Of a stretch of 64,000 bases of DNA, positions 39,532 to 49,474 are shown in pieces (the stretch's first letter is position 1; each line of letters starts with the position of its first letter). The position numbers were made by a program, and so were the translations under genes. The notes beneath the pieces are model-generated. The model was not told the DNA's origin. It did not search any database and saw nothing but the letters and a program-made list of their open reading frames with translations. The stretch spans positions 62,001-126,000 of the forward strand of contig CANIHD010000005.1 in the NCBI GenBank assembly GCA_947467345.1, read 5' to 3'. Origin of the DNA: Alphaproteobacteria bacterium (GTDB lineage: Bacteria > Pseudomonadota > Alphaproteobacteria > Micropepsales > Micropepsaceae).

Positions 39532-40059
39532 TTAGGCGCGGATAAGCATCCGCATCATCTGGCGGCTGTGCACCAGGCGCATATAGACCCAGGAGGCGGC
39601 GCCGGCCCCGGCGCCGCAAATGCCGCCGACCAGCCAGATCAAACGCTGGTCCTCGTGAAACGGCGTGGCGAAGAGAAGCTTCGTCAGTTCGATATTTCCG
39701 TGCGACCAGTCATCGCTGATGAGATATCCCACCATGCCGGTAACGGCACCGCCGGCGACATAGGCGAACACATTCCAGTGGCGCGACAGGCCCCAATAAA
39801 GAACGACGAGGCCAGGCAGGCCCCATATGCCCGCCATGCCGGCGAAGACACCGGCGAAGAACGGCTTCATCACCGCGATGCCGAATTGCGCCGCCTGCAC
39901 GAGGTTTTGCAGCGTCGGTATGCGTCCCTCGGTGATGGCTTCATTGAGCGCGCGCGACGGAAAATAGAGCAACATCGCCGTCACCAATCCAATCGCGATA
40001 GCGATGACGCGATTGCGCCAGGACACGGTTTCCAAGGAGGGGCGCGCGGATATGTTCAT
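39532..40059 (-). CDS. integral membrane protein of unknown function
   Basis: 175 aa with four likely membrane helices: about 18-36 (VIAIAIGLVTAMLLYF), 62-88, 92-112 and 142-163 (IWLVGGICGAGAGAASWVYM). Basic N and C termini (SRQMMRMLIRA). No family recognised. It is convergent with the peptidase fusion gene, stops two bases apart, and lies downstream of the aldehyde dehydrogenase on the same strand, with a 65-base gap, so cotranscription is possible. Confidence 0.65.
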   Translation of the reverse strand: MNISARPSLETVSWRNRVIAIAIGLVTAMLLYFPSRALNEAITEGRIPTLQNLVQAAQFGIAVMKPFFAGVFAGMAGIWGLPGLVVLYWGLSRHWNVFAYVAGGAVTGMVGYLISDDWSHGNIELTKLLFATPFHEDQRLIWLVGGICGAGAGAASWVYMRLVHSRQMMRMLIRA

Positions 40060-40124
40060 CTGCAGGCTCGGGGCGGATTGTCGCCTCGAAAAATGTCAGC
40101 GCTGCGTTAATATTTGCTGACCCG

Positions 40125-41612
40125 CTATCCGAGTTTGATGTAGGTCGCCTTGAGCTGGGTATATTTTTCCAGCGCGTGTAAGGATTTGTCTCGGCCGAAT
40201 CCGGATTGTTTATAGCCGCCGAACGGCACCACGATGCCGCCGGCGTCGCGCGTGTTGATGGTGACAACGCCCGCACGCAAAGCTCGCGCCGTTTTATGCG
40301 CCTTGGTCAGATCATTGGTCCAGATATTGGCTTCCAGCCCATAGATGGAATCGTTGGCGATGCGAATGGCTTCGTCGGCGGTGCTGAACGGGATGGTGGC
40401 GAGCACGGGACCGAAGATCTCTTCGCGCGCGATTTTCATTTGGTTGTCGACACCCGCGAAAATGGTCGGCTCGATATAGAAACCGCCGGTCTCGATGCGG
40501 GCTTGCTTGCCGCCGACTTTCAGCGCGGCGCCTTCTGACTTTCCAGTTTCGATGTATCCCAGCACGCGGTCCATTTGGGTTCGGTCCACCATCGATCCCA
40601 TGATAGTGTCGGGATCGAGCGGATCGCGTGGTTTGTATTTACGCGACAACTCCGAAACCTTCGCCAGAAATGCGTCGTGGATTTTCTCTTCCACCAGCAG
40701 GCGCGAGCCGGCGTCGCACACCTGTCCGCTATTGCCGAAAATTCCATCGGCCGCGACTTCCGCGGCGGCATCGAGATCCGGCGCGTCTGCAAAGACGATG
40801 TTCGGTGATTTACCGCCGCACTCCAGGCTCACGCTTTTCATGTTGGATTCGCCGGCATAGCGCAGAAAGAGTTTTCCGACCGACGTCGATCCGGTGAACG
40901 CGATAGCATCGACATCCATATGTCGGCCAAGTGCTTGTCCGGCGGTTTCGCCGAAGCCGGGCACGACATTAAACACACCGGCTGGAATACCGGCTTCGAT
41001 GGCGAGTTCGGCGACACGCAAGATCGAGAGCGGTGATTGCTCGGCCGGTTTCAGAACAACGGAATTGCCGGTGGCGAGCGCGGGCGCGAATTTCCACGCC
41101 GCCATCAGCAGCGGATAGTTCCAGGGCACGACTGCGGCGACGATTCCGACAGGCTCACGCGTGATAAGCGCCAGCGCATCGCGCGGCGTTGGTGCGATCT
41201 CGTCATAGAGCTTATCGATGGCTTCGCCGTACCAGCGCACGCACTCTGCAACAGCGGCCACGTCGCCGCGCGCGTCGCGTACGGGCTTGCCCATATCCAG
41301 CGTTTCAAGCAGCGCAAGCTCGTTGGCATGCTTGGCGATAAGATCAGCTAGTTTAATGAGGGTGCGTTTGCGTTGCCGCGGCGCCACTTCCGACCACGAA
41401 CCCTTCTCAAACGCGGCTCGCGCGGCTGCAACCGCGCGGTCGATATCGGCGGCATCGCAGGCCGCGACATGCGCGAGCACTCTGCCGTCAATGGGCGAGA
41501 TCGTATCGAAGGTTTTGCCGCTGATGGCCGGTGTAAACCTGCCGTCGATGAAGGCTTGGTTGCGAAAGTCGAGTCTGGCAGCTTCCGCGCGCCAATCGAT
41601 AGGGCTGTTCAT
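40125..41612 (-). CDS. NAD(P)-dependent aldehyde dehydrogenase, PuuC/AldH-like
   Basis: Oxidises an aldehyde to its acid (495 aa from MNSPIDW). Catalytic Glu in SLECGGKSPN and nucleophile Cys in GNSGQVCDAGSRLLVEE; NAD-binding PWNYPLLMAAWK, KPAEQSPLS and AFTGSTSVGK; C-terminal NTRDAGGIVVPFGGYKQSGFGRD. The closest recognised group is gamma-glutamyl-gamma-aminobutyraldehyde or betaine-aldehyde type dehydrogenases; the substrate cannot be read from this context. An upstream start at 41675 would add 21 atypical residues. Confidence 0.9.
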   Translation of the reverse strand: MNSPIDWRAEAARLDFRNQAFIDGRFTPAISGKTFDTISPIDGRVLAHVAACDAADIDRAVAAARAAFEKGSWSEVAPRQRKRTLIKLADLIAKHANELALLETLDMGKPVRDARGDVAAVAECVRWYGEAIDKLYDEIAPTPRDALALITREPVGIVAAVVPWNYPLLMAAWKFAPALATGNSVVLKPAEQSPLSILRVAELAIEAGIPAGVFNVVPGFGETAGQALGRHMDVDAIAFTGSTSVGKLFLRYAGESNMKSVSLECGGKSPNIVFADAPDLDAAAEVAADGIFGNSGQVCDAGSRLLVEEKIHDAFLAKVSELSRKYKPRDPLDPDTIMGSMVDRTQMDRVLGYIETGKSEGAALKVGGKQARIETGGFYIEPTIFAGVDNQMKIAREEIFGPVLATIPFSTADEAIRIANDSIYGLEANIWTNDLTKAHKTARALRAGVVTINTRDAGGIVVPFGGYKQSGFGRDKSLHALEKYTQLKATYIKLG

Positions 41613-41720
41613 TTTGAGTCCGCGAAACGTGCGATTTGCGGAGTACAGCCTCGGCGTTGCGAACGCGGCGCGCAACCCCGGAAGAGGCGGTTCGTTAAGC
41701 GGCTTCTATTACGGCGTGGG

Positions 41721-41753
41721 TAAAATCGCTTTGCGAATGATCGGTCGCAAGCG
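41721..41753 (-). terminator. probable terminator downstream of rpmG
   Basis: On the minus strand, CGCTTGCGA pairs with TCGCAAAGCG (one bulge) and is followed by ATTTTA. It lies between the rpmG stop and the aldehyde dehydrogenase gene. Confidence 0.45.
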
Positions 41754-41765
41754 GGCAGGCAAAAC

Positions 41766-41933
41766 CTATTTGATTTTGCCTTCTTTGAACTCTACGTGCT
41801 TGCGGAGAACGGGGTCGTATTTCCGCACCGTGAATTTCTCGGTCATGGTGCGCGAGTTCTTCTTGGTCACATAGAAGAAGCCCGTGTCGCCCTCGCTATT
41901 GAGACGGATCTTGATGGTGGTGGGCTTCGCCAT
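41766..41933 (-). CDS. rpmG: 50S ribosomal protein L33
   Basis: A 55-aa L33 read on the minus strand: [20 protein letters not shown], then [20 protein letters not shown] and a basic end FKEGKIK. Size and sequence are those of alphaproteobacterial L33; the cysteines of zinc-binding L33 forms are absent (C-minus type). It lies between cytochrome c and aldehyde dehydrogenase genes, in the rnr/topA neighbourhood usual for Alphaproteobacteria. Confidence 0.95.
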   Translation of the reverse strand: MAKPTTIKIRLNSEGDTGFFYVTKKNSRTMTEKFTVRKYDPVLRKHVEFKEGKIK

Positions 41934-42058
41934 GGACTGCTCCCGAAACGCTTGTCAAACAATTGATTGAGCGCGGCAAATTAGTGTTGTGGGCTTCATT
42001 GTCAAGGCAGGTGCGGCCTTCGCCCAAGCAAACCCAGGCTTTTTGCCGCGCACGCCAT

Positions 42059-42092
42059 AAAAAATCGGGCCCCGGTGTTGCCGGAGCCCGAT
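42059..42092 (-). terminator. rho-independent terminator of the cytochrome c gene
   Basis: On the minus strand a 12-bp stem (ATCGGGCTCCGG / CCGGGGCCCGAT, one G-U pair) with a 5-base loop is followed by T6. It lies 28 bases past the cytochrome stop. Confidence 0.85.
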
Positions 42093-42120
42093 TCTCATGC
42101 AGCCCGAAAGGGCCGTGAAA

Positions 42121-42534
42121 CTATTTCACCGTCTGGAGATAGGCGATCAGATCGGCCTCTTCCTTCGGATCGGAGAAGCCCGGAAAGCCCATCTTCGTGC
42201 CGGGGACCATCTTCGCCGGAGCGGCGAGGTAGGTCTTCAATGTGTCGGCGGACCACGTCACGTTCGCCTTCATCATTGCGGCAGAATAGGTGTAGCCGGT
42301 CGCGGTCGCGGATTTGCGGCCAATAACTCCGAACAGGTTCGGACCCACTTTGTGTGCGCCGCCCTTGGTTTCCGTATGGCAGATGCCGCAATTGTCGGCG
42401 AAGACTGTCTTACCGTTGGCAGCATTGCCTGCTGCAGCCGCCGCTTGAGCGGGCGCGCTGAACAATACGGCCGCCGTTACCAGACCGGCGACAGCGCCGG
42501 TTGCCTTCATGAATCCAGCCACGTTTTTCCTCAT
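42121..42534 (-). CDS. periplasmic class I cytochrome c (c2-like)
   Basis: Soluble electron carrier (137 aa) exported by Sec: signal peptide with LVTAAVLFSAPAQA, cleavage near AQA-AA. One heme site CGICH (about residues 49-53), the typical HKVGPNLFGVIGRK, and the axial Met in GTKMGFPGF; C-terminal helix EEADLIAYLQTVK. It could accept or donate electrons for the three heme-containing paralogues beyond rnr, but only proximity supports that. Confidence 0.92.
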   Translation of the reverse strand: MRKNVAGFMKATGAVAGLVTAAVLFSAPAQAAAAAGNAANGKTVFADNCGICHTETKGGAHKVGPNLFGVIGRKSATATGYTYSAAMMKANVTWSADTLKTYLAAPAKMVPGTKMGFPGFSDPKEEADLIAYLQTVK

Positions 42535-42629
42535 GCTCTAAAAATGTCCCTCGTGCCGGTCATGTACCGGAAACCCATGGCGAAGTTAAGGCATTTGTAT
42601 TCGTTGACCGTACAACTTTCCTTGTTTGG

Positions 42630-44897
42630 TTAGCGCCTTGGTTTGCGCCCGCCTTTGGGGCGGGGCTTAGAGCCCGGTTTAATGCCGGGCTTAGCGCTGG
42701 GTTTGGGAGCAGGGCGGCCTCGGTTCTGCCGGCCGGCAGTCTCGCTCCCCTCGGCAAGGTCGAATCGGAGGCCTCCGGTAAGGGGGGCTGCTTCCGCGAG
42801 ACGGACCTGGACGTGCTCGCCCAGCCGATAGGTTTTCCCCGTTCGCTGGCCCACCAAAGCGTGTCTTTTCTCGTCGTGGCGGTAGAAATCCGTGCCTAAA
42901 GCACGCATCGGAAGAAGTCCGTCGGCGCCGGTGTCGGCGAGGCGCAGAAAGAGGCCGAACCTTGTGACGCCCGTAATGCGCGCATTGAACTCGGCGCCGA
43001 TTCTTTCTTCCATAAAGGCGGCGATGTAGCGGTCGGCGGAGTCGCGTTCGGCTGCCATGGCGCGCCGTTCCGTCACCGAAATGTGTTCCGCCGTGTCGGA
43101 CAGCCGCGCCATTTCGTCGCCGGTCAGCCCGTCGTCGCCGAAGCGCAATCCGCGAATCAATGCGCGATGCACGACGAGGTCGGCATAGCGGCGAATCGGC
43201 GAGGTGAAATGCGCGTAATGCTCGAGGTTGAGTCCGAAATGGCCGAGATTCTCCGGCGCGTAAACCGCTTGTGCCTGCGTGCGCAGCACCACGTCGTTCA
43301 TGATGTCCTGATGCGGCGTGCCCTTGCTGCGCGCCAGGATCTGGTTGAAGAGCGCCGGCTTCATCACCTGCCCCTTGGCGAACGGAATGCCGATGGTGCG
43401 CAAATAATCTGAGAAGGCGACGACCTTCTCTTGGCTCGGCTCTTCATGGATGCGGTAGATGAGCGGCGAACGGCCTTTCTCCAGCGCTTCGGCAGCCGCG
43501 ACATTGGCCTGGATCATGAACTCTTCGATGAGGCGCATGGATTCCAGGCGGTCGCGAAAGGCGATGGATTTCACTTTGCCGTCTTCGCCCAAAATGATCC
43601 GCCGCTCGGGCAAATCGAGATCGAGCGGCGAGCGCTTGTCGCGCGCTTTCGCGGCAACTTGATAGGCATCCCATAGTGGTTGCAAAACGGTCTTCTGCAA
43701 CGGTGCGGCCTTCGCGTCCGGCTTGCCATCGAATGCAGCTTGCGCTTGCGCATAGGTCAGTTTCGCCGCCGAGCGCATGAGCCCGCGCATGAATTCATGG
43801 CGGCGTTTATTGCCATCGGCATCAAACACCAAACGCACGGCAAGGCAGGCGCGGTCTTCTCCTTCGCGCAACGAACAGAGATCCGCCGACAATGCCTCCG
43901 GCAACATCGGCACCACGCGATCCGGGAAATAGGCGGAGTTGCCGCGCTTGCGTGCTTCTTTGTCGAGCGACGATCCGGTTCGCACATAATGCGCAACGTC
44001 TGCGATGGCGACGATGACGACATAACCGCCTGGATTGCTGCGGTCGGTGTCGGGCGCGGCCCACACCGCGTCGTCGTGATCGCGCGCGTCTTCGGGATCG
44101 ATGGTGACAAGCGGGAATTGCCGTAAATCCGTGCGGCCGTCCAAACTCACCGGTTGTGCGCGTTCCGCTTCCGCAATCGCGTCGCGCGGAAATTCAGTTG
44201 GAATGCCATGGGCGTGAATCGCGATGAGGCTGACAGCTTTGGGCTCATTCATGGAGCCGAGCTGTTCGATGATGCGCGCGCGTGGACTTCCCGAAGCGCG
44301 ACCGGCCAAAGGTTCGACCAACACCAATTGCCCGCTTTCGGGGATGTTGCGCTCGCGTGAGTCCAGAATGAATCCGTAACGCGATTTCTTATCGATCGGA
44401 TCGATACGCACGATATCGCCTTCATGCTTCACCACGCCAAGCACGCGTTCAACGCCGGCGCCGAGGCGCTTGATAATGCGCCCCTCATATCCGTTGTTGG
44501 TGCGGGAGATGCGGGCGAGGATGCGTTCGCCGCGCCCAATCGCCGGCCCGGCATCTTCCTTGCCCGGCACAATGACAACGGAAGGCGCTTCGTCCTCACT
44601 CGTCCAATGCGCGGGCTTGCCGATGGGTTCGCCGTCCACATCTTCGCCGACGATTTCCAGCACCGTCACTTCGGGCAACGCGCCGGGCGGCAGGAAGGAT
44701 TTTTTCTTGCCGCGCTCCAGCGCGCCGTCATCGGCGAGTTCCTTGAGGATGCGCTTCAGCTGCTGACGCTCGTCACCTCTGACGCCCAGCGCGCGCGCCA
44801 GATCGCGCTTGGTATCGCCCGGATGCGCGGCGAGATGCGCCAAGATCGCCTCTTTCGAGAGCGCCGGCGCGAGAGTGTTCTTGGGACGTTTCGGCAC
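42630..44897 (-). CDS. rnr: ribonuclease R
   Basis: 3'-5' exoribonuclease that degrades structured RNA (755 aa). N-terminal winged-helix segment (LSKEAILAHLAAHPGDTKRDL), cold-shock/OB domains, and the RNB catalytic core with acidic cluster TIDPEDARDHDDAVW and the segment SPIRRYADLVVHRAL. A C-terminal S1 domain (VTRFGLFLRLADTGADGLLPM) ends in a Lys/Pro/Gly-rich tail. 38 bases separate it from the upstream cytochrome paralogue and no terminator is seen between them, so it may be cotranscribed. Confidence 0.96.
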   Translation of the reverse strand: MPKRPKNTLAPALSKEAILAHLAAHPGDTKRDLARALGVRGDERQQLKRILKELADDGALERGKKKSFLPPGALPEVTVLEIVGEDVDGEPIGKPAHWTSEDEAPSVVIVPGKEDAGPAIGRGERILARISRTNNGYEGRIIKRLGAGVERVLGVVKHEGDIVRIDPIDKKSRYGFILDSRERNIPESGQLVLVEPLAGRASGSPRARIIEQLGSMNEPKAVSLIAIHAHGIPTEFPRDAIAEAERAQPVSLDGRTDLRQFPLVTIDPEDARDHDDAVWAAPDTDRSNPGGYVVIVAIADVAHYVRTGSSLDKEARKRGNSAYFPDRVVPMLPEALSADLCSLREGEDRACLAVRLVFDADGNKRRHEFMRGLMRSAAKLTYAQAQAAFDGKPDAKAAPLQKTVLQPLWDAYQVAAKARDKRSPLDLDLPERRIILGEDGKVKSIAFRDRLESMRLIEEFMIQANVAAAEALEKGRSPLIYRIHEEPSQEKVVAFSDYLRTIGIPFAKGQVMKPALFNQILARSKGTPHQDIMNDVVLRTQAQAVYAPENLGHFGLNLEHYAHFTSPIRRYADLVVHRALIRGLRFGDDGLTGDEMARLSDTAEHISVTERRAMAAERDSADRYIAAFMEERIGAEFNARITGVTRFGLFLRLADTGADGLLPMRALGTDFYRHDEKRHALVGQRTGKTYRLGEHVQVRLAEAAPLTGGLRFDLAEGSETAGRQNRGRPAPKPSAKPGIKPGSKPRPKGGRKPRR

Positions 44898-44935
44898 GTC
44901 GAAGCCTCAAAACCCGTTTCGGTTCGGAATGGACG

Positions 44936-47104
44936 TCAGTGTGCCAGCGGATCGGGGCGCAGCTGGAAGTGGACGACCTTGCTGGTGGTACCTTTCCCGC
45001 CCTCGAAATGCCAGACCGGTCTGGCGGAGAAGCCAGACCACAGCCCGCGTCCTTTCCAGCCGGCGTTGGGATCGTCGATACGGCCATCCAGCGCCTTGGC
45101 GTAGAAGCCTATTGGGTAGGGCACGCGCAAGGTCACGAAGTTTCCGTCTTTAAGCGCGAACAGCGCATCGGAATTGTTCCCAGTATTGATCGGGGTGTCG
45201 GCGCCGAGGCCAAACGTATCGAAGCGATCGACATAGGTGAAATAGCCGCCTTCGTGACTCCCCGTGTCCGACACGCCTTCGAATTGCGGGCCGGGGAAGG
45301 GATGCAATGTCCAACCTTCGGGGCAATGGGCGCCCGTAGCATTCGCGCCGTTGAGCGGTCCCGTGCATTTGCGGCGATCGAAACTCGCCAGATGCCCGCT
45401 GATCATCGACACCCACGCGACGCCATCGCCATCAACATCCAGCCCGCGCGGCGAATAGCCTGGCATGTTTTCATTCTGCCACGGCAATTCGTAATACTCG
45501 GTCAGTGAGGTTGAGGGCGGGTTCGCACCAGGCGCGAGCCGCGAAATGCTGCCTGGATAGCCGATGTTAGAACCCCATATCGCGCCATCTGGCGCCACAG
45601 TTAAGGCATAGAAGCCTGCATTGACGCGGCGGTCTTTGGCGCGATCGGCAGGCGCATCAGGCTCGACAAACGCGTCGCGCACGCCATTGCCGTTCGTATC
45701 GATCACATGCGCGATCCAGCCTTGCGAGGTTTGTTCGTTGCCGGTGGAGTCGAACGCGTTGGTGTCGAACCATCCCGTCGTCTCGGTCGGCTGCGTGCCG
45801 CCGCTGAACCACAACACGGCCTTGTCGTCGAATGCCATGTGATGCGTTGGAAAGCAGGTGTCGATCAGCGTGAATTTTTTGGTCGTCAAATCGTAGAACG
45901 ACAATTGCCGTGACGATTCCGCAATCGGAAAGGCCTTCGCGGATGGATGTTCGGAGCCCGCTTTGCACCACGCCGGGTTCGCATCATTGCGGATACGCGT
46001 GGTTATCCAGACGCGTCCCTTTTGGTCGAACATGGCATGGCGAGGATTGCCCTGGCTGTCCCAGATGCGTTCGTCGCCCCAATAGGGCGAGGGTGCGAAC
46101 ATCGGCAGATCGCGCGTCGTCGTTGTGTCGGCATCGCGCACCGGAAGCACGATCTCGCTTTTGGTGTTCGTTTTGGGATCAAGGATCGGAATAATATTGG
46201 AGCTGACTTCGGGCGCGCCGAAAATCGGGCCATAGGCGTTGTAATTGGGATTGCGGCGATCGGCGGAGCCTTGATCGTCGATGTAATGGGTGGGCCGCGA
46301 CCAATCCCATAGAGTAATAACAATATTGCGTTCCACGCCTTGCGGACGTTCTGGCTTCTGCTTGGGAAGCTCGCCATTGGCGATGCGGTCGGTCCAACCG
46401 GCTAACGATTTGATCCACCGTTCGGCACCCAAAGTATTCGCCGCGCGCATCATATTCGCGCTGGCTTGGCCCGATTGCAGACGGCGCGTCCACGCATCCT
46501 CGGAACTGGCGAATTTTCCAAGCGAAGGTGGAAAGGTGCGCGTCGCCTTGTTGCCGATCTGATGGCACGACATGCAGCCGTCCATCTTCACGAAATCCAA
46601 ATAGGCGCCTTGCGTCTTTATGTCTTCGGCAATGCCGTTGCCGCCTTCGCCCGTTCCGGTGCCGGGGAATTCGCTTTCCGCCGGAATTTTCAGCATCGAG
46701 TACCAATATCCTGCCGGATAATACTCGGCTGCCGCCGCATCGTCGGGCGCTGGAACTGCGGCGAGATTAAGCGTCACGCCTGGTTTGGTTTCGCGCTTCG
46801 GTGAGTCGATCAGCCCGTAACCGCGTACCCAGATTGTGTAATTTGCGGGGGGCAGATCGGGAATGAGATAGTGGCCCTCATCATCGGTCACCACGATCTT
46901 GGCGAGCTTAGTCGGAAGGTCGTTGGTCTCGGCGATAACCCACACGCCGGCCTCGGGACCATTCGGACCGGAGACAATTCCTGCAATGTCATCGTCATCA
47001 TGCGCGATTGTTTCGCTTTCGCCGAGGAGGCCATTTTGCACAGCGAAATACGCGAGAGCGGCGACAGCAGCCGTACCCAAAAGAATGCCAGCAATACGGT
47101 TCAT
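44936..47104 (-). CDS. membrane-anchored heme/propeller protein, paralogue A
   Basis: 722 aa, unknown function. An N-terminal helix (about 4-27, GILLGTAAVAALAYFAV) is an uncleaved anchor; unlike the two paralogues it has no lipobox. Residues about 38-120 form a carboxypeptidase-regulatory-like beta-sandwich (GPEAGVWVIAETNDLPTK...GHYLIPDLPPANYTIWVRGYG). One heme c site CMSCH at 177-181. The C-terminal 480 residues show propeller-like strands (GRVWITTRIR, GAIWGSNIGYPG, GVAWVSMISGH), conserved Cys in NPAWCKAG, IDTCF and RRKC...HCPEGW, and a Ca-site-like DTNGNGVRD. Presumably periplasmic. Third gene of the tandem array in transcription order. Confidence 0.8.
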   Translation of the reverse strand: MNRIAGILLGTAAVAALAYFAVQNGLLGESETIAHDDDDIAGIVSGPNGPEAGVWVIAETNDLPTKLAKIVVTDDEGHYLIPDLPPANYTIWVRGYGLIDSPKRETKPGVTLNLAAVPAPDDAAAAEYYPAGYWYSMLKIPAESEFPGTGTGEGGNGIAEDIKTQGAYLDFVKMDGCMSCHQIGNKATRTFPPSLGKFASSEDAWTRRLQSGQASANMMRAANTLGAERWIKSLAGWTDRIANGELPKQKPERPQGVERNIVITLWDWSRPTHYIDDQGSADRRNPNYNAYGPIFGAPEVSSNIIPILDPKTNTKSEIVLPVRDADTTTTRDLPMFAPSPYWGDERIWDSQGNPRHAMFDQKGRVWITTRIRNDANPAWCKAGSEHPSAKAFPIAESSRQLSFYDLTTKKFTLIDTCFPTHHMAFDDKAVLWFSGGTQPTETTGWFDTNAFDSTGNEQTSQGWIAHVIDTNGNGVRDAFVEPDAPADRAKDRRVNAGFYALTVAPDGAIWGSNIGYPGSISRLAPGANPPSTSLTEYYELPWQNENMPGYSPRGLDVDGDGVAWVSMISGHLASFDRRKCTGPLNGANATGAHCPEGWTLHPFPGPQFEGVSDTGSHEGGYFTYVDRFDTFGLGADTPINTGNNSDALFALKDGNFVTLRVPYPIGFYAKALDGRIDDPNAGWKGRGLWSGFSARPVWHFEGGKGTTSKVVHFQLRPDPLAH

Positions 47105-47157
47105 GATGGCGGCTCCCGTCGCGCTCTATGTCTCAGCGCTTTGCATCATGCTAGCCG

Positions 47158-47192
47158 AAAAAAAGCGCGCGCAGACTCTGTCTACGCGCGCT
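47158..47192 (-). terminator. terminator between paralogues B and A
   Basis: On the minus strand a 13-bp GC-rich stem (AGCGCGCGTAGAC / GTCTGCGCGCGCT, one G-U) with a 3-base loop is followed by T7. It lies 21 bases past the paralogue B stop and should uncouple A from B. Confidence 0.85.
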
Positions 47193-47212
47193 CGTAAAGG
47201 ATTGATCTCTAA

Positions 47213-49378
47213 TCAGTGCGCTAACGGATCAGGCCGGACTTGGAATTTCACGGCCTTCGGCTTGGTGCCTTTGCCGCCTTCCAGATGATACGGCGTGCGA
47301 TTGCCGAAGGTCGACCAGACGCCGCGCCCTTTCCAGCCGCCATTGGGATCGTCGATGCGCCCATCCGCGTTCTTGGCGAAGAAGCCCATCGGATAGGGAA
47401 CGCGGAAGGTCACAAAGTTCCCGTCCTTCAGCGCGAACAGCGCGTCGGATGCGTTGCCCATGATGAACGGCGTGGCCTCGCCAAGCCCCGATGTGTTGTG
47501 TTGATCGACCCAGGTGTAATAGGGCGCCTCGGCACTGCCCGAGCCTGGCACGCCTTCGAATTGCGGACCGGGCAACGGATACATGGTCCAGCCTTCAGGA
47601 CAATGTTTGCCGGTGGCGTTGGGCCCGTTCAACGGCGCCGTGCATTTGCGGCGGTCGAAGCTGGCCATATGACCGGATTGCAGCGAAGCCCAGACGACAC
47701 CGTCTTTGTCGACATCCATGCCGCGGGGTGAATGCCCACCGGTGGTTTCATAGGGGACTTCGAACACTTCCGAGATCGCGGATTCCGGCGGGTTGTCGCC
47801 GAGCACAGTACGCGTGATGAAGCCCGGGAAGCCGAGCGTGTTGCCCCATACAGCGCCGTCGGCGCTTTGACCAATGCCGTAGGGATAGGCGTTGATACGC
47901 TTGTCCTTGGTGGGATCGACCGGCACGTCGGGCTCCACATAGCCTTCGTCGCGCACGCCGTTGCCATTGGTGTCGAGAATGAACGGCGTCCAGCCCTGTG
48001 AAAGTTTCTCGTCCTTCGTCTCGTCATAGGTGGCGACATCGAGCCATGCGAGCACCGGGCCACCGACCGGAAATCCGGTGCTGAGCCAGAGCGGGTTTTT
48101 CGGGCCATACCCGAACACTAGATGATGCGTGCCGAAACACGTGTCGATGGTTTCCCATTTGCCGGTGGTCTTGTCGTACATGTCGAGCTGACGCGGCGAA
48201 GCGTTGAGCGGAAACAGTTTCGCCGAAGGATGATCAGATCCCGCCTTACACCACGCCGGATTGTCCATGTTGCGAATGCGCGCCGTTTCCCACATGCGCG
48301 ATTTCTGATCGTACATGGGATTGTGCATATTGGTCTGGCTGTCCCAGATAATCTCATCGCCGTAATATGGCGACGGCGCGAACATCGGGTCGTCTTTCGT
48401 CGACACTGTATTCGGATCGCGCACCGGTGCCTTGATCGTGCTGGCCGTGTGCGTGACCGGATCGAGCATCGGAATTTCATCGGTCGACAATTCCGGTGAC
48501 CCGAAGATCGGCCCATTGGGATTCAATGTCGGATCGCGCCGGTCGGTCGAAATTTCGTCATGCAGATAGGTCTTCTCGCTCGCCCAATCCCACAGCGTGA
48601 TGACCATGTTGCGCTCGACGCCTTGCGGACGTTCGGGTTTGGCGGACGGAAGTTCGCCGCCATTGATGCGATCCGTCCAACCAGCGAATTCCTTCAGCGC
48701 GCGCTGCGCACCGATCGCGCCGATATTGCGCACCATATTGCCGGACGCTTGCCCGGATTGAATCCGGCGCGTCCACGCGTCGACCGTTGTTTCGAACGTG
48801 CCAAGCTCGGGATGCAAAACGCGCGTCGCTTCATTGCCGAGCTGATGGCAGGAATAGCAGCCTTCCGTTTTCAGCATGCGGATCCATTGCGCCTGGTTCT
48901 GCATGGCTTCGGTGATGCCGTTGCCCGCATCGCCGGTGCCCGGAAACTCATTGACGCCGGGCACCTTCAACATCGCCCACCAATAGAGCGCCGGATAATA
49001 ATGCGCGGCCGCTTTTTCATCGGGTGCGGCGACGGCGGTGAGATTGAGATTGCCGCCCGGTTTCGCCTGCATCTTCTCGGAATCGACGAGGCCATATCCG
49101 CGCACCCACACCGAATAATTGGCGGCGGGCAGATCCGGAATGACGTAACGGCCTTGATCGTCGGTGACGACGATCTTCGCGTATTTGGTCGGAAGATCGG
49201 TTGTCTCAGCGATAACCCAGACGCCGGCTTCCGGACCGTTCGCGCCGGTCACCACGCCGCCGAGATCGTCGGCGTCGACGGCGATTTCGGGCGCCGCTTG
49301 ATTGCAGCCGGCTAGCGCGATCGCAGCCAGTGCGATGGCTGCACCCGTCGTCAACAATGTCGATTTACTCGATCTCAT
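47213..49378 (-). CDS. lipoprotein heme/propeller protein, paralogue B
   Basis: 721 aa from the start preceded by GGGAGAGATGAA; an upstream frame to 49474 adds an unlikely 32 residues across a terminator. Signal with lipobox LAGC (Cys25) predicts a lipoprotein. The same order as A: beta-sandwich GPEAGVWVIAETTDLPTK, heme site CYSCH at 174-178, linker PERPQGVERNMVITLWDW, propeller region with FAPSPYYGDEIIWDSQ, NPAWCKAGSDHPSAK, IDTCFGTHH, DTNGNGVRD, RRKC...KHCPEGW, end RPDPLAH. Shares long identical blocks with A and C, so the trio arose by duplication. Confidence 0.8.
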   Translation of the reverse strand: MRSSKSTLLTTGAAIALAAIALAGCNQAAPEIAVDADDLGGVVTGANGPEAGVWVIAETTDLPTKYAKIVVTDDQGRYVIPDLPAANYSVWVRGYGLVDSEKMQAKPGGNLNLTAVAAPDEKAAAHYYPALYWWAMLKVPGVNEFPGTGDAGNGITEAMQNQAQWIRMLKTEGCYSCHQLGNEATRVLHPELGTFETTVDAWTRRIQSGQASGNMVRNIGAIGAQRALKEFAGWTDRINGGELPSAKPERPQGVERNMVITLWDWASEKTYLHDEISTDRRDPTLNPNGPIFGSPELSTDEIPMLDPVTHTASTIKAPVRDPNTVSTKDDPMFAPSPYYGDEIIWDSQTNMHNPMYDQKSRMWETARIRNMDNPAWCKAGSDHPSAKLFPLNASPRQLDMYDKTTGKWETIDTCFGTHHLVFGYGPKNPLWLSTGFPVGGPVLAWLDVATYDETKDEKLSQGWTPFILDTNGNGVRDEGYVEPDVPVDPTKDKRINAYPYGIGQSADGAVWGNTLGFPGFITRTVLGDNPPESAISEVFEVPYETTGGHSPRGMDVDKDGVVWASLQSGHMASFDRRKCTAPLNGPNATGKHCPEGWTMYPLPGPQFEGVPGSGSAEAPYYTWVDQHNTSGLGEATPFIMGNASDALFALKDGNFVTFRVPYPMGFFAKNADGRIDDPNGGWKGRGVWSTFGNRTPYHLEGGKGTKPKAVKFQVRPDPLAH

Positions 49379-49474
49379 TTCATCTCTCCCGCCGGGCATT
49401 CGCCCCATGTTTTGCCGCGCCCCCAATAGACGAGGCATTTGCCGCAATAATACCGTCCCTTGGGACAAAAGCAC